From Skeletonema tropicum (Eukaryota; Bacillariophyta; Thalassiosirophyceae; Thalassiosirales; Thalassiosiraceae), in the NCBI GenBank assembly GCA_037178625.1, contig CM074138.1:1984001-2048000 (forward strand): a DNA stretch of 64,000 nucleotides, given 5' to 3'. This document shows, piece after piece, positions 10,401 through 21,968 of this stretch (positions are counted from its first letter, which is position 1; the number at the start of each line of letters is the position of its first letter). Position numbers and translations under genes: made by a program. The notes under the pieces are model-generated. The model ran no database searches. It was not told where the DNA came from and saw only the letters and a program-made list of their open reading frames with translations.

Positions 10401-13400
10401 GGCTGGCTCGATTTTGAAGGGGTGCTACTTGGTTGAGACGAAGGAGCACCAGAAGAGGATGGATTCAATGAGGGAGTTGAAGACGGTGCTCCAGATGCAG
10501 ATGGGCCCAAACTGGGCTCCGACGAAGGCTGGCTCGATTTTGAAGGGGTGCTACTTGGTTGAGACGAAGGAGCACCAGAAGAGGATGGATTCAATGAGGG
10601 AGTTGAAGACGGTGCTCCAGATGCAGATGGGCCCAAACTGGGCTCCGACGAAGGCTGGCTCGATTTTGAAGGGGTGCTACTTGGTTGAGACGAAGGAGCA
10701 CCAGAAGAGGATGGATTGGACGAGGGAGTTGAAGACGGTGCTCCAGATGCAGATGGGCCCAAACTGGGCTCCGACGAAGGCTGGCTCGATTTTGAAGGGG
10801 TGCTACTTGGTTGAGACGAAGGAGCACCAGAAGAGGATGGATTGGACGAGGGAGTTGAAGACGGTGCTCCAGATGCAGATGGGCCCAAACTGGGCTCCGA
10901 CGAAGGCTGGCTCGATTTTGAAGGGGTGCTACTTGGTTGAGACGAAGGAGCACCAGAAGAGGATGGATTCAATGAGGGAGTTGAAGACGGTGCTCCAGAT
11001 GCAGATGGGCCCAAACTGGGCTCCGACGAAGGCTGGCTCGATTTTGAAGGGGTGCTACTTGGTTGAGACGAAGGAGCACCAGAAGAGGATGGATTGGACG
11101 AGGGAGTTGAAGACGGTGCTCCAGATGCAGATGGGCCCAAACTGGGCTCCGACGAAGGCTGGCTCGATTTTGAAGGGGTGCTACTTGGTTGAGACGAAGG
11201 AGCACCAGAAGAGGATGGATTGGACGAGGGAGTTGAAGACGGTGCTCCAGATGCAGATGGGCCCAAACTGGGCTCCGACGAAGGCTGGCTCGATTTTGAA
11301 GGGGTGCTACTTGGTTGAGACGAAGGCGCACCAGAAGAGGATGGATTCGAAGAGGGAGTTGAAGACGGTGCTCCAGATGCAGATGGGCCCAAACTGGGCT
11401 CCGATGAAGGCTGGCTCGATTTTGAAGGGGTGCTACTTGGTTGAGACGAAGGCGCACCAGAAGAGGATGGATTGGACGAGGGAGTTGAAGACGGTGCTCC
11501 AGATGGGCTCAAACTGGGCTTTGATGATGGTTGCGCAGATGCTGAGGGTGGCAATGATGGTTCGTATCTCTGTGATGGCTGCGGAGATCTTGATGGAAAT
11601 GAACTTTGCATAGAACTTGGTGAATTTGATGTGGAGGGAGCCTCAGTGGGGTTGTAAGATGGCTCACCAGACTGAGAGGGAGCCAAACTAGGTTCTGTTG
11701 ATGGCTTTGAAGATTTAGATGGCACCATGCTTGGCTGAAAACTTGGCACACTTGACTTTGATGGAGGTACAGTTGGCTGACCACTCGGCGCAACTGTCTT
11801 AGAGGGAGATTCACTCGGCATTGAAGATGGCTCACCAGACATAGAGGGAGCCAAACTAGGCTTTGATGATGGCTGCACAGATTTTGAAGGTACAATACTT
11901 GGCTGACTACTCGGCTCACTTGACTTTGAGGGAGATTCACTCGGCATTAACGTTGGCTCACCAGACGCTGAGGGGTTTGAACTAGGCTCTGATGATGGTT
12001 TAGCAGATTTAGAAGGCACAATACTTGGCTGTGCACTCGGCGTACCCGACTTTGATGGAGTTCCACTCGGCAGTAAAGATGGCTCACCAGACGCAGAGGG
12101 AGCCAAGCTATGCTGCAATGATGGCTGTGAAGATTTAGAAGGCACTATACTTGGCTGTGCACTCGGCGTACCCGACTTTGACGGAGATCCACTCGGCATT
12201 AAAGACGGCTCATCAGACGCAGAGGGATTCAACGATGGCCGGAGAGATGGTGCTGGAGAACGCGTCGGCTGATTGGTTGGTCCAGGAGATGGAGGCATGG
12301 AAGGACTTAGTGTTGGAGGAGGTGATGGCTGATTTGTCGGTGCAGAAGATGGAGGCATGGTAGGACTTAGTGTTGGAGGAGGTGATGGCTGATTTGTCGG
12401 TGCAGGAGATGGAGGCATGGTAGGATTTGATGTTGGAGAAGGTGATGGCTGATTTGTGGGCACAGGAGATGGAGGCATGGTAGGATTTGATGTTGGAGAA
12501 GGTGATGGCTGATTTGTCGGTGCAGAAGATGGAGGCATGGTAGGATTTGATGTTGGAGAAGAGGTTGGCTGATTTGTCGGTGCAGAAGATGGAGGCATGG
12601 TAGGATTTGATGTTGGAGAAGAGGTTGGCTGATTAGTGGGCGGTAAAGATGGAGGCATGGTAGGATTTGATGTTGGAGAAGAGGTTGGCTGATTAGTGGG
12701 CACAGGAGATGGAGGCATGGTGGGATTAAGTGTTGGAGAAGGCGTTGGCTGACTAGTCGGTCCAGAAGATGGAGGTCTCGAAGAAGGCGGAGCTGTTAAA
12801 GTAATTGCGGGAGATGAAGTGACTACATTGGTTGGCTGAGGAGTAGGCGGCGAAGTGGGAAGATGTGAAGGCGCTGATGTCGGTCTTGGAGTTGGCTTTG
12901 TAGTAGAAGGAACTGGCGTTGGTTTCAAAGTTGTTGGTGCAGGGGTTGGAAGACGCGATGGCTCTGGTGTTAATTCCTGCGTGATGGTCAATGCAACTGC
13001 ATTTATCTCTACATTCTGGCTATATCCATCACCTTCTCGAAACACTGTTGCAGATCCCCTTGCTTGCACAACGCGCGAGCCAGTTAGGTCCGAAAAGAAG
13101 GCTTCCTCCAGAGAGGTTGTGATGACACGCAACGAAGAACCAGGTCCACCAGGGGTTGTGGTTAAGGAAGTTTCAGCAGTTTCAGGTTTATCGTCACGAA
13201 TAACGATCTGCAAAAATGACTCTGAAACCTTTCTGTCCCCTGACATAGTCTCGAGAAAAAGAGCGTTTACTTGATCGATCTTCGTTCCAGACGGTGAAGA
13301 GAAGACGCAAAGGCGAACATCTGCGGTGCAATGGCAAGATAGGAATGACGATCAGTTGGACTAACAAGACAAAGACGATTCTAATCAATTGGAAATACGC

Positions 13401-16400
13401 ACCTCGTGATGCTAGAGTCTGGATCAATCCATCGACGCAGTTGTTATTGTTGTCACACTGACAAGCGCAAGCATGAAGCTGTGCCGGTGACGATGAGCAG
13501 TAAGCCGATGACTCAACAGATTCTACCTTGTAAATGACAGAAAGGCCTAATGCAGCATTCCTGTCACCTTCAACTACGCTAAATTTCCCCAAGACCTCGA
13601 ACTGTGAGCCCATAGAAGATTCGAACGACTCATCGGGGGCCTCACCAGTTATTAGTCCTCCATCCATGTCCGAATCAAGCAATGTCGTCAATGGTATCGA
13701 CACCGCTGAATTTGATGCCAAAATAGTACCAACCACTTGAGCATTTGAGGGCAATACCTTGAAACAAATACGAATATTTCTTTCATATTGAGTCAGAGTG
13801 ACACTTTCTACTCCCAAACAATTCCTACCATTATCGCATTGGCAGTATTCTAGCCTAATAGTCTGCTCCTCTGTTGGCTCATATGTCGGGCGATGAGAAA
13901 ACGATGGAGACGCAGAAGGCATGATGTTATTGGGTTCAGTGTAGAGTGGTAGACGTAGATATGATGTAACATCGTTTGAGAAGCTAGCTGTGTCTAACAC
14001 AGCGAAACTATTGAACTCCACGAAGTTCTGAGACATATCAAAAGCAGCGTCTAAGAATGTTTCAATAACCATCAATGTCTCATTCTTGAAGGGAATGGTT
14101 GTTCCTGTGCCCTCAGCAACGTCTCCTCTCACAATCAAGTTTTTGTTGCTGTTCTGAACCATCAAAACGTTCACACTTCCACTTTTGAATGCAGAAGTTT
14201 GTGGTCTGGCCCAAAGGCAGAGTTTTACACGCTCATTTGGAAGCAATGGCGATGGATCAGCAATGCACTCATAATTCAAATCATCACATGGCTGTGCTGA
14301 TTTAGACGGAATAAAACTGGGTTGAGAACTCGGCTCACTTGACTTTGAGGGCATTCCACTCGGCATTGAAGATGGCCCAACAGATGCCGAGGGATTCAAC
14401 GACGGCCCCACTGATTTAGACGGAATGAAACTGGGTTGAGAACTCTGCTCACTTGACTTTGAGGGCATTCCACTCGGCATTGAAGATGGCCCAACAGATG
14501 CTGATGGATTCAACGATGGCTCCATTGATGGCTGTACTGATTTAGACGGAATGAAACTGGGTTGAGAACTTGGCTCACTTGACTTTGTTGGCATTCCACT
14601 CGGCATTGAAGATGGCCCAACAGATGCCGAGGGAATCAACGATGGCTCCACTGATGGCTGTAACGATTTCGACGAAATGAAACTGGGTTGACAACTCGGC
14701 TCACAAAGGCAAGAAACCAGCGACGTTGGCTCATTTGCTGCAACAGCATTGCGTAGTGTTCCGAAGGGAACTTCCTGAAACTGAGAATCAGGCAACTGTA
14801 CTTCGACAGTCCCATACACAGTGATCGATGATGGATTGAGGACCTGAGGCGGAAAGAGAATAATTGTAGCAACCAACATTGTCACACCAGAATTGTTGTC
14901 ACCCTTCACCTCTTCTATTGTTGCAAGCGGACTCGCCACACCATCACTGACCACGTCGAAAGGAAATCCGCAAGGACCTTCTTTATCCAGTCTCAGCTGC
15001 GTGATCCTGACAATGTCTACTGTTTCATCATTGCCCTGTTGAGGAATGATGCATATCCGCATTGAGGCAGCAGCGCTCTCATCAGGTAAGTCAAAATTCA
15101 AATCAATGCAAGAGTGCGTATCATCACATGTGCATGCAAAAACAATTGAATTCCCTTCATGTATCGACACTGATAAGCTGCCAGGTATAGAAGATTCACA
15201 AGGAGGGTTATCCATCAATAGAGCAGTCAGGTGGAAATATTCTTTGCGTTCCCTCCTGGGCATGACATCGGAGTCAAGCGGATCCGTAACATCTCCGTCT
15301 GTCTGAACTAGCACTTCACCAGCGAAATCGACTGTTCCTTTGGATTCAAACCAGAAGTCAAGCAATTGCTCCAAACGAAGCGTCATGAACGTAGAGTCAT
15401 CGTAGCTCCAAACTGTCATCCATGGGCTCATGTATGTAGCTATTAAATTTCCTGTCCGTGTGTAATCTGAAGTGATCGGTTCAAAAATCGTTCCTGTTGC
15501 CGAGTGTGTAACATTCATGTACGGGATATGTTGCAAACGACGAGCTTGATCCCCCCCTCCCTCCTCCGGATAGTAAACGCAAATCAGGAATGCTTTGCCT
15601 TTCATTACAACATTTTCTGACATGCACTGGCGTCTAAGATTGCACATGCATGCTTGTAGATCCGCAGTTGACCTAGTTTTTGGATGAATCGGGAGAGAAT
15701 TCTGTTCCGATGATACAATATCAGTATTGAGAGGATTCGAGGGTTCGGTCCACTGCATTGAACTGTCACCGGCACGAAGATCTGGCAGAATTATTAATTC
15801 TTCGCCCTCTGCAATTTCGCCCTCTGCAATTTGTAAATACTTATTCGTTATTTCAGGCGGGGGATCTGCAGAATTTGTAGTGGACCGAGTTATCTCTTCT
15901 CTGACACTTCTTTGATGTCGTGTGAGGAAGAGTATCGGAGCGACTTTGCCCAATTAATTATTCCACCGGTCGTTTGAAGAGGTGAATACGAGGAGCAAAA
16001 GTTAGATTGACTTTGGCATGGATTTGTTGTGACATGAAACATAAAATCATGAGAGTACTAAACCTCACCTAATAATATCAACATGGCAATAATCAAAAAT
16101 ATGCCCCGAACGCCTCTCATGATATTATTTGTCTGGGCAGATTCATCTCTACTCGCAATGGTATCTTCATCTCCTTTCTTTTCTCGGCGCTCAGGTATTT
16201 TAATACCATTGTGTCGACGCCCTCTGTCATTATCTCGACAGCTTTCACCGTGATGACGGTCTTCATTCTGAGCCAAAATTCTATCCTGATCCTGCCGCCC
16301 ATCGGCATTATTTAATAATTGATGCGGTTGATGATAATCAACATGCTGCGAGGAGGCCGCAGTTTTAGGGGCAGTAAACTCCCCACTGCTTTCAAATTCG

Positions 16401-16501
16401 ACAAAGTCTATCGGTGGTGGCATTTGTTGTGTATCGCCGTCGCCACCTGTTGCGCAATGATTTTGCTGTTCACCTTGTTGATAATTTTGATGTTCTTGCA
16501 T
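4717..16501 (-). CDS. Giant type II membrane protein with Cys modules and mucin-like Pro/Ser/Thr repeats
   Basis: The start at 16501 gives a 130-residue hydrophilic, Gln/His-rich cytoplasmic tail, then one membrane segment (about residues 132-152) with a basic residue before it and no cleavable signal. Exon 1 is 16501-16069, intron 16068-15944 (125 nt); exon 2 is 15943-13403, intron 13402-13321 (82 nt); exon 3 runs into the gap. Both introns are GT-AG and splicing keeps the modules in frame. Exon 2 and early exon 3 encode five modules of about 120-170 residues, each opening with C-x-C-(D/N) or a variant, another Cys 5-6 residues later, then a hydrophobic-Cys strand (RICIIP, KLCLWA, RICFKV, RLCVFS). 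Pro/Ser linkers follow: 20-residue PTNQP units, diverged and identical 42-residue units, a gap, a CWNTGSSDY-type domain (8968-8690), more linkers, a Cys-rich domain (7180-6770) and a tail. An extracellular, probably O-glycosylated wall or adhesion protein is an inference. The region below 7433 is broken and is described separately. Confidence 0.75.
5010..5690 (-). repeat. 36-bp tandem repeats (12-residue PTxVP units)
   Basis: Units encode variants of PSPQPTEVPTVP. Many alternate TEVPT with THTPS, giving a 72-bp higher-order period in the middle of the block. About 19 units are present and they are moderately diverged. Confidence 0.85.
7186..7690 (-). repeat. 75-bp tandem repeats (25-residue PTS units)
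   Basis: About seven units of 75 bp encode SSKPSDSPTSAPTGTPTTST followed by PTSYP or PTSSP. The units are nearly identical apart from the extra base at 7432 and single substitutions. Related but shorter PTSITSKPTSSPSP units continue at 5700-6750. Confidence 0.85.
8690..8968 (-). other. Globular domain island in the giant protein, cut by the gap
   Basis: Immediately after the gap the minus strand encodes about 93 non-repetitive residues. They include TVWCWNTGSSDYIAFYY, SYTLPQGSLQAVRANFMY, CTNGRYDDTDD and LVISVKP. I recall similar strings at the C-terminal ends of some secreted bacterial proteases, which would make it an accessory beta-sandwich, but this is memory and not a search. Its N-terminal part is lost in the N run. 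Confidence 0.5.
8969..9468. other. Assembly gap of 500 N
   Basis: Exactly 500 N separate the globular island from the 126-bp array. The round number suggests a placeholder, so the true number of repeat copies is unknown. Reading frames on the two sides cannot be related across it. Confidence 0.98.
9469..11505 (-). repeat. Homogenised 126-bp tandem array, about 16 copies
   Basis: Each 126-bp unit encodes 42 residues (SSTPSKSSQPSSEPSLGPSA followed by SGAPSSTPSxNPSSSGAPSSQP, where x is S or L). Copies are almost identical at DNA level. They differ mainly at one six-base site with four versions (GGACGA, CAATGA, CAAAGA, CGAAGA on the plus strand). Diverged units of the same 42-residue register flank the array at 11510-12240, at 7700-8680 and at 14300-14690, so only the centre has been homogenised. 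Confidence 0.95.
12255..12770 (-). repeat. 60-bp tandem repeats (20-residue units)
   Basis: Eight to nine units of exactly 60 bp encode NPTMPPSSAPTNQPTSSPTS and close variants. They link the last Cys module to the 42-residue repeats. Confidence 0.9.
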
Positions 16502-17337
16502 TATGACTGAGATTTCGATTTGTATTCCAGGATAGATGACACAATGGGTGGCAGAGTGGCAAGTGGCAAGAAGGTCATCTCAGCAAGTGGTATGTACAGC
16601 ATTATTATTTTGTGCGTGCGGGTGTTGGTGTTTGATGGCCAAGAGGCCTATCGTACAAACTCCTCCGTCAGAAAAATGATCTCATAGAGAAGAATATTCT
16701 TGAGGATACGGCACTCAACCCTGGTAAATCATCCTGGTACCGTTTCAAACTTCTGTTTTTTTTTTTTAGGAATCAGTACTTAATTGTACACACCCACTTG
16801 ATTTCTTATGTGATGATTTTGAAACATTTTAAATGTGTTCAAAATTTACCTATGTGTATTGGTGAACGGTTATGTATGTCTTTCCAAAGTAAGTGGTTCC
16901 CTTCGATGAATCATGTTTGAAGATTATTAACCCCTATCATTATCATATCCAATAGTCATTATGTAATATCAAAATAATATTACCTTAAATTGGCTTGTGA
17001 CTCTCTTTGAGTCTAATTATCCACCCGGGGAGTCCACTGATTGATTTAAAAATCTTTGAACGCTGAACGCGAAAAGATATAGAATCAGAAAAAGAACAGA
17101 ACAACGAACGCCAGCGGTGCAATCAGAAGCGCAACCCAATAGCCGACATCACAAACATCTGCTTGCGTTAAAGGAAGAAGACCATACTGGTAAAAAAGAG
17201 GAGCATTATTATTGATTGGTATTCACTCTAGAAAAGCAGAACACGAAGAATTTCCATTGACCACAGATTCATCATCGACCTTCCCTTCTCTTGATTATCC
17301 ACAAAAAAGATATTCTATTCTCCGCAAAAATAAGTCA
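16502..17337. other. Intergenic region between divergent genes
   Basis: This spacer must hold the promoters of the giant gene (leftward) and the aminotransferase (rightward). It is AT-rich with a T run near 16756. I see no convincing TATA box or coding frame. An in-frame ATG at 17212 would lengthen the aminotransferase by 42 residues. Confidence 0.5.
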
Positions 17338-19002
17338 ATGGTTCTATCATCTCTATCCCGCTGCTTCTTCAGCAGCACCGCCCGGTCCACCACCATCAAA
17401 AATGGAATAACAACAACAGCAACTCTTCGATCCATCTCATCCGCCCAACTAACTATCTCCACTGACTCTCCCAACAACAACAACAACAACAACATCCCAC
17501 AAAACAAGCAAGATTTACAATTCGGCAAAGTCTTTTCAAGCCACATGCTCCAAATCCCTTATAAGGCGAGTAGCGGTGGGTGGCAGAGTCCGGAGATTGT
17601 TCCGTTTCATGATTTGAAGATTAGTCCTGCGGCTAGTTCGTTGCATTATGGTGAGAGATAATAAAAATACTTTGATGGATATTCATGAAGATATGATACT
17701 GATACTGTATTTTCAGGCATGTGTTCTAATAGTTATATTTGCATCCCTATTTCTTCAACATCATTCAACAATAATATTTAGGTCTGCAGTGCTTTGAAGG
17801 TGAGAGAATAAAGAATTGCGTGTCTGTTCGAAATGTAAAATGCACTTTCATCTAACAACACAATATACATCTATCGTGCAACTAATCAATATATTTGTAT
17901 CATAGGCATGAAAGCATACAAATCAGTCAACGACAGCAACGACATACGATTATTCCGACCACAATTGAATATGAAACGGCTTAGTAACTCAATGGATAGG
18001 TTGTGTATGCCAGGGAGTGATTTTGATCATGAAGAATTAATTGATTGCATTGCCAAGCTTGTGCGTGTGGGTGAGTAGATGTTGTTGAGTGCATTATCTC
18101 TAGATGCATATCTTCGTCAACTTTCGTCAACTTTCATGTTTCTATTCTATCAATTTGTGAATTACTCATAAAAATGTGCACCCATTTGGTAATGATGCAG
18201 ATCAAGACTGGATCCCTACAGAAGAAGGATACTCCCTCTATCTCCGACCTACAGTTATAAGCACCCATCCCTATCGTGAGTTTGTCTTGTAATATCTTTC
18301 ATTTGGCTTACTTTCTGCCTTTCACAGCGATGCTCACACTGCTTGCACTCTATTACAGTCGGCGTGGCGGCACCCGATGAAATCCTCCTGTACGTAATTA
18401 CATGTCCCGTAGGACCTTACTATCCCTCTGGCTTTGCCCCCGTACGTCTGACAACGGATACACCATACGTTCGCGCATGGCCAGGTGGCACCGGTGCCGC
18501 CAAGGTTGGTGGCAACTACGCTGGCTCAATGAAACCTCAAACGGAAGCCTCCAAAAGGGGATATTCTCAAATTTTGTGGTTATTTGGAGAAGAGGAGGAG
18601 ATTACCGAAGTTGGTGCAATGAATGTATTCTTCTTTCTAGAAAAGGGGGACGGATCGAAGGGGCGGGAACTTGTCACGCCACCATTGACACGAGGGGATA
18701 TCCTTCCTGGTGTTACTCGTCAGTCGATAATTGATTTGTCGAAAGGGTGGGGAGAGTTTGACGTTGATGAACGATCGATAACGATGCCAGAAGTGAGAAA
18801 GGCTGCTTCGGAAGGGCGGTTGATTGAGGCTTTTGGTGCTGGTACGGCAGCTGTGGTCACTCCGATTTCTCACATTGAATATAAGGGTTCAGATATTGTA
18901 ATACCCGCAACAGGAGATTTGACGAAGCGATTCTTTTCGGATCTCATGGGGATTCAATATGGGAGAATTGAAGGTCCAGAGGGTTGGAGTGTGAAGATTT
19001 GA
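17338..19002 (+). CDS. BCAT: Branched-chain amino acid aminotransferase, organelle-targeted
   Basis: This class IV PLP aminotransferase interconverts Leu, Ile or Val and their 2-oxo acids. Five exons are joined by GT-AG introns: 17338-17650, 17782-17799 (18 nt), 17906-18070, 18201-18275 and 18359-19002. Spliced length is 404 residues, normal for the eukaryotic BCAT family. Family landmarks appear in order: LHYGLQCFEGMKAY, RLFRPQLNM, SLYLRPT, GTGAAKVGGNYA with the PLP-binding Lys at about residue 239, TEVGAMN, LTRGDILPGVTRQ and FGAGTAAVVTPI. The start at 17338 gives a Ser/Arg-rich leader (MVLSSLSRCFFSSTARS) typical of a mitochondrial presequence; the plastid is less likely but not excluded. 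The in-frame ATG at 17212 lies ahead of it. No acidic or regulatory extension is seen. It converges with deoxyhypusine synthase, with only 94 bases between the stop codons. Confidence 0.95.
17782..17799 (+). other. BCAT: 18-nt microexon of the aminotransferase gene
   Basis: GTCTGCAGTGCTTTGAAG supplies residues LQCFE and parts of the flanking Gly codons. It is bounded by TTTAG on the left and GTGAGAG on the right. Without it the conserved LHYGLQCFEGMKAY string and the frame are both lost. The alternative acceptor inside it (CTGCAG) leads to a stop. Confidence 0.85.
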
Positions 19003-19096
19003 CAGTCTTGATTAGCTGAAAACATTATTAGACGTATTGCAGTCATTTCATTATTTATCATTTCTCCCATTGTATTTGTCATCGTTCAAATGTTAT

Positions 19097-20547
19097 TTAC
19101 TCCTTACCATCAGGAAGCCAACAGATGCAATCCTTCGTGCTTTCTTTCCACTCTTCCACATCCTTTGCAAATGTTTGTGACACAATCAAAGGAAATACAA
19201 TCGTTGCATCAGCACAAACTTTCACAGGGTCAGCAGTGATACGAATTTTGCCCCAACTAATTGCTTCGTCTGGACTAGCACCTCCGTCACTTCCATCGAA
19301 CTCATGTCCAGTGTTAATGTAGACGGAGTAGTCCGCACCATTTCTCATCAGGTTGGCATTGCAGGTATGATGTTTGACAAGGCCACCGCCAATGATAATT
19401 TGACCAGTTGCATAGCTTTGTACACTCAAATCATTGATGCGGCGAATGTCACGTGAAATATCAAGAGTAAACCCCGGTCTCTTGTACGAATGGAAGTAAA
19501 TCATGTCTCCAACACTACCATCAGTTAGTGCCGGACAAAATACAGGAATGTCATTCTTGTACGCCCAATAGAGAACACTGTCTTCGTTGTTGATTTCTTT
19601 TCCCATACGAGCGATGAACTCAGAAGGAGTGTATGAAAAGGGTTTGATTGGCTCTTGTTCACCTGCTCCATCATTACTCACTAAACGTTTCGCCTGCTCC
19701 ATCCATTTCTCATCTTGCTCATCATGCATCTTAGATATCAAAGGTGCCATCCAATCCTCAAACTTGCAGTAATTCTTGTTTGGGACTAACAAATTCCCAA
19801 TCCGATTAATCCCCTTCTTACGCAATTCCTTCCCTGGTAGCTTGAAGTCACCCATAAATGTCGGCTCAAAGCATTTAATAATATCCTCTTCAATCCCACC
19901 CGCAGTAGTAACAATCACATCGACCATCTTATGCTGCACCAAGAATTTAATTACCTCACGTTGGCCACAACTGATTTGATTGGAAGTGTAAGCAAAGAAG
20001 ATACGCGCACGAATTTTGGATCGAAGATTTGGATCGCGTAATGCTTCATCATCTCCTTCCTTCCAGGGTGTGTCGGAGAGACGCCATTTCCTCATACGAC
20101 GGATTTCGTTAACTGCTTTCCCTACATTGGTGGCTTGGAAGCCAGTGCTTAGCATGGATTGCATGATGGCATCAAGTTGTGATGTTTCATCTTTGGATGA
20201 TGATGTCGTGGTATTGAAGTCATGACCCTTGCAAGTTGGATGATCATCTGGCATCTGCAGGAGTAATGTATGATGAAATCGAGCAAATCAGGATACAATG
20301 TACAAAGAATCCGTAACATGTGCAATATCATACGACAACATCAATACAATAGCACCCTTGCATAATATCTTCGTCTGCTGACATAAAATGATCTACTTAC
20401 CGACTCACTCTCACCCAATACTGCTGAGGCAGTAACACTAGGAATGTGAGGATTGGCACTCACTGCACTGTTCACAGCGAGAGGTTGATAGGAAAGGACC
20501 TGATCCTCTCCATCTCCGTCCTTGCTGGTGTCTAGGGTGGCTGCCAT
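19097..20547 (-). CDS. DHPS: Deoxyhypusine synthase
   Basis: The enzyme transfers the aminobutyl group of spermidine to one Lys of eIF5A, using NAD, in the cytosol. Exon 1 is 20547-20401, the intron 20400-20255 (GTAAGT...TGCAG, 146 nt, phase 0), and exon 2 20254-19097, giving 434 residues. Landmarks include [92 protein letters not shown] and SWGKIRI, which holds the active-site Lys (about residue 385). The start at 20547 fits a cytosolic enzyme. An upstream in-frame ATG at 20736 would add a hydrophobic, Cys-rich stretch unlike the family. Confidence 0.95.
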
Positions 20548-21968
20548 GGTTCTTTGTTCTTCGGTTTCTGCTTTTTTGAGTGAAGATGAAGGGATGGAAG
20601 GGAGGAAAGGGGAAGAGCGAGGACAGACTGTGCAAGCTGTCTTTTCTCTGTGCCCACTATTTTTGGTCTTGTGTTGAAGAGGCCAGCCGGCCGCACAAGC
20701 CCAAGCTACCTTCATGCATGCGGGGATTGCTACCATGGATTGGAGATGAAACTCACCGAAGGAGAAAAGGCCGACAGTCTTGTTGACAAGGAGTCATCCG
20801 TGACACAACAGTCAGTGGCACACACACCCTCACGGCACGGTGGCAAGACTGAAGATGCTGAAATGCCCATCCTCACACGGACTATTGTGGTGAAATCGCC
20901 CTCGCTCACAATCGTACACTCATCATTCTTCCAAAATGAGTTACGTAGGGCTTCAAAGGATAGAATACAATTTCAGTAGTGAGACGGACATGGAGGAGAT
21001 TGCCAAACTAATTGGCATTGGCGAATATTTACGAGAAGAGCAGGCGATAGAGCAGGCTCTAATCACAATTGTGATGGATTATGGGGCCTGTGCATTAATG
21101 CACCAGATTCCGTATCATTTTGATGTTCGTTGCTAGGGATGGATCACCTCACTTCGGTCCCGCGAGTTGAAGGAAAAAGTGAACGTTATCATGGAACACA
21201 GTACAGAGGCAGCTTTGCTGAAGGAGATCTTGATGAGACTTCTTAAATGCTGCGGAATGGCACTCAAGAATATAGGGAGTAATAGGTGGCCAAGCGTTTC
21301 AATGGCCAAGAGCACTGCTTTATCCCGGGTAAGAGGTATAATGCCGTAGAAGGGAGGTGAAAGCACGTGGAGCTGAAGTTGTCTTCATTATAGGCCGAAC
21401 TTACGACCAATCGTCATTCCTTCCAATCAATCCATGACAGCTTTTGGACTTTGATCAGTCATGCCGGACTTGGTTTAGTCATGCCCATCCAGCTTGAGCT
21501 TGCCATGCTTTGTGGAATCAACCTCTATACTCCATGCAACCTCTTGTCAAGGCTATTCGTTCTGAGGACGAAACAAAGGAAAGGAAGAACTTCGTGTAGT
21601 ATACTTGTAAAGCAGAGACCCTAGAGGTAGTAAGAATGAAGTTCTTGTGTAACTGTAACTGATAGATTTGGGGAATAAATTATTGTAAACATATCATCAT
21701 ATGAACTTACCTCGTTCATCTCGTACTATTTAACATCTGCTGGACTCGACCTCTCAAAGAGTGCAATCAGAGTTGAAATTGTCAAGTGAATGAAACAAAA
21801 CGAAGAGTGATTTTTACACATATATTGAAAATTATTAGAATACATTGCTCACTCTATTCAAATCAGACTGATACATCTACACCTATGCAAATAATAATGC
21901 TCTCTCATGGAACTGTCAATGTTATACCATTCATTCCGCTAGCTCCTCATCTTTATCTCCATTTGCCT
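20548..21968. other. Intergenic region with one coding-like remnant
   Basis: Apart from the possible remnant at 20936-21349 I see no gene, RNA or repeat. The right half (21360-21960) is AT-rich and featureless. Confidence 0.45.
20936..21349 (+). pseudogene. Possible gene remnant interrupted by one TAG
   Basis: From the ATG at 20936 one frame stays open for 66 codons, meets a TAG at 21134-21136 and continues in the same frame to 21349. Composition on both sides of the stop is helical and protein-like (DMEEIAKLIGIGEYLREEQ, then RELKEKVNVIMEHSTEAALL). This suggests a formerly continuous product of about 137 residues. I recognise no family. A short intron around the stop cannot be excluded, and chance remains possible. 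Confidence 0.35.

Noticed and set aside
9469..11613. A 714-codon open frame on the plus strand, antisense to the repeat array, and a further open minus-strand frame
   Set aside because: The unit length is a multiple of three, so any frame open in one copy is open in all. The minus-strand Pro/Ser frame continues into unique modules and splices correctly, whereas these do not.
9469..12770. CRISPR-like regular arrays
   Set aside because: Whole units repeat with no unique spacers, and they encode protein in a eukaryotic gene.
20548..20736. An N-terminal extension of deoxyhypusine synthase from the ATG at 20736
   Set aside because: The added residues are Cys/Pro-rich, unlike the cytosolic family. 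The ATG at 20547 gives a normal length.
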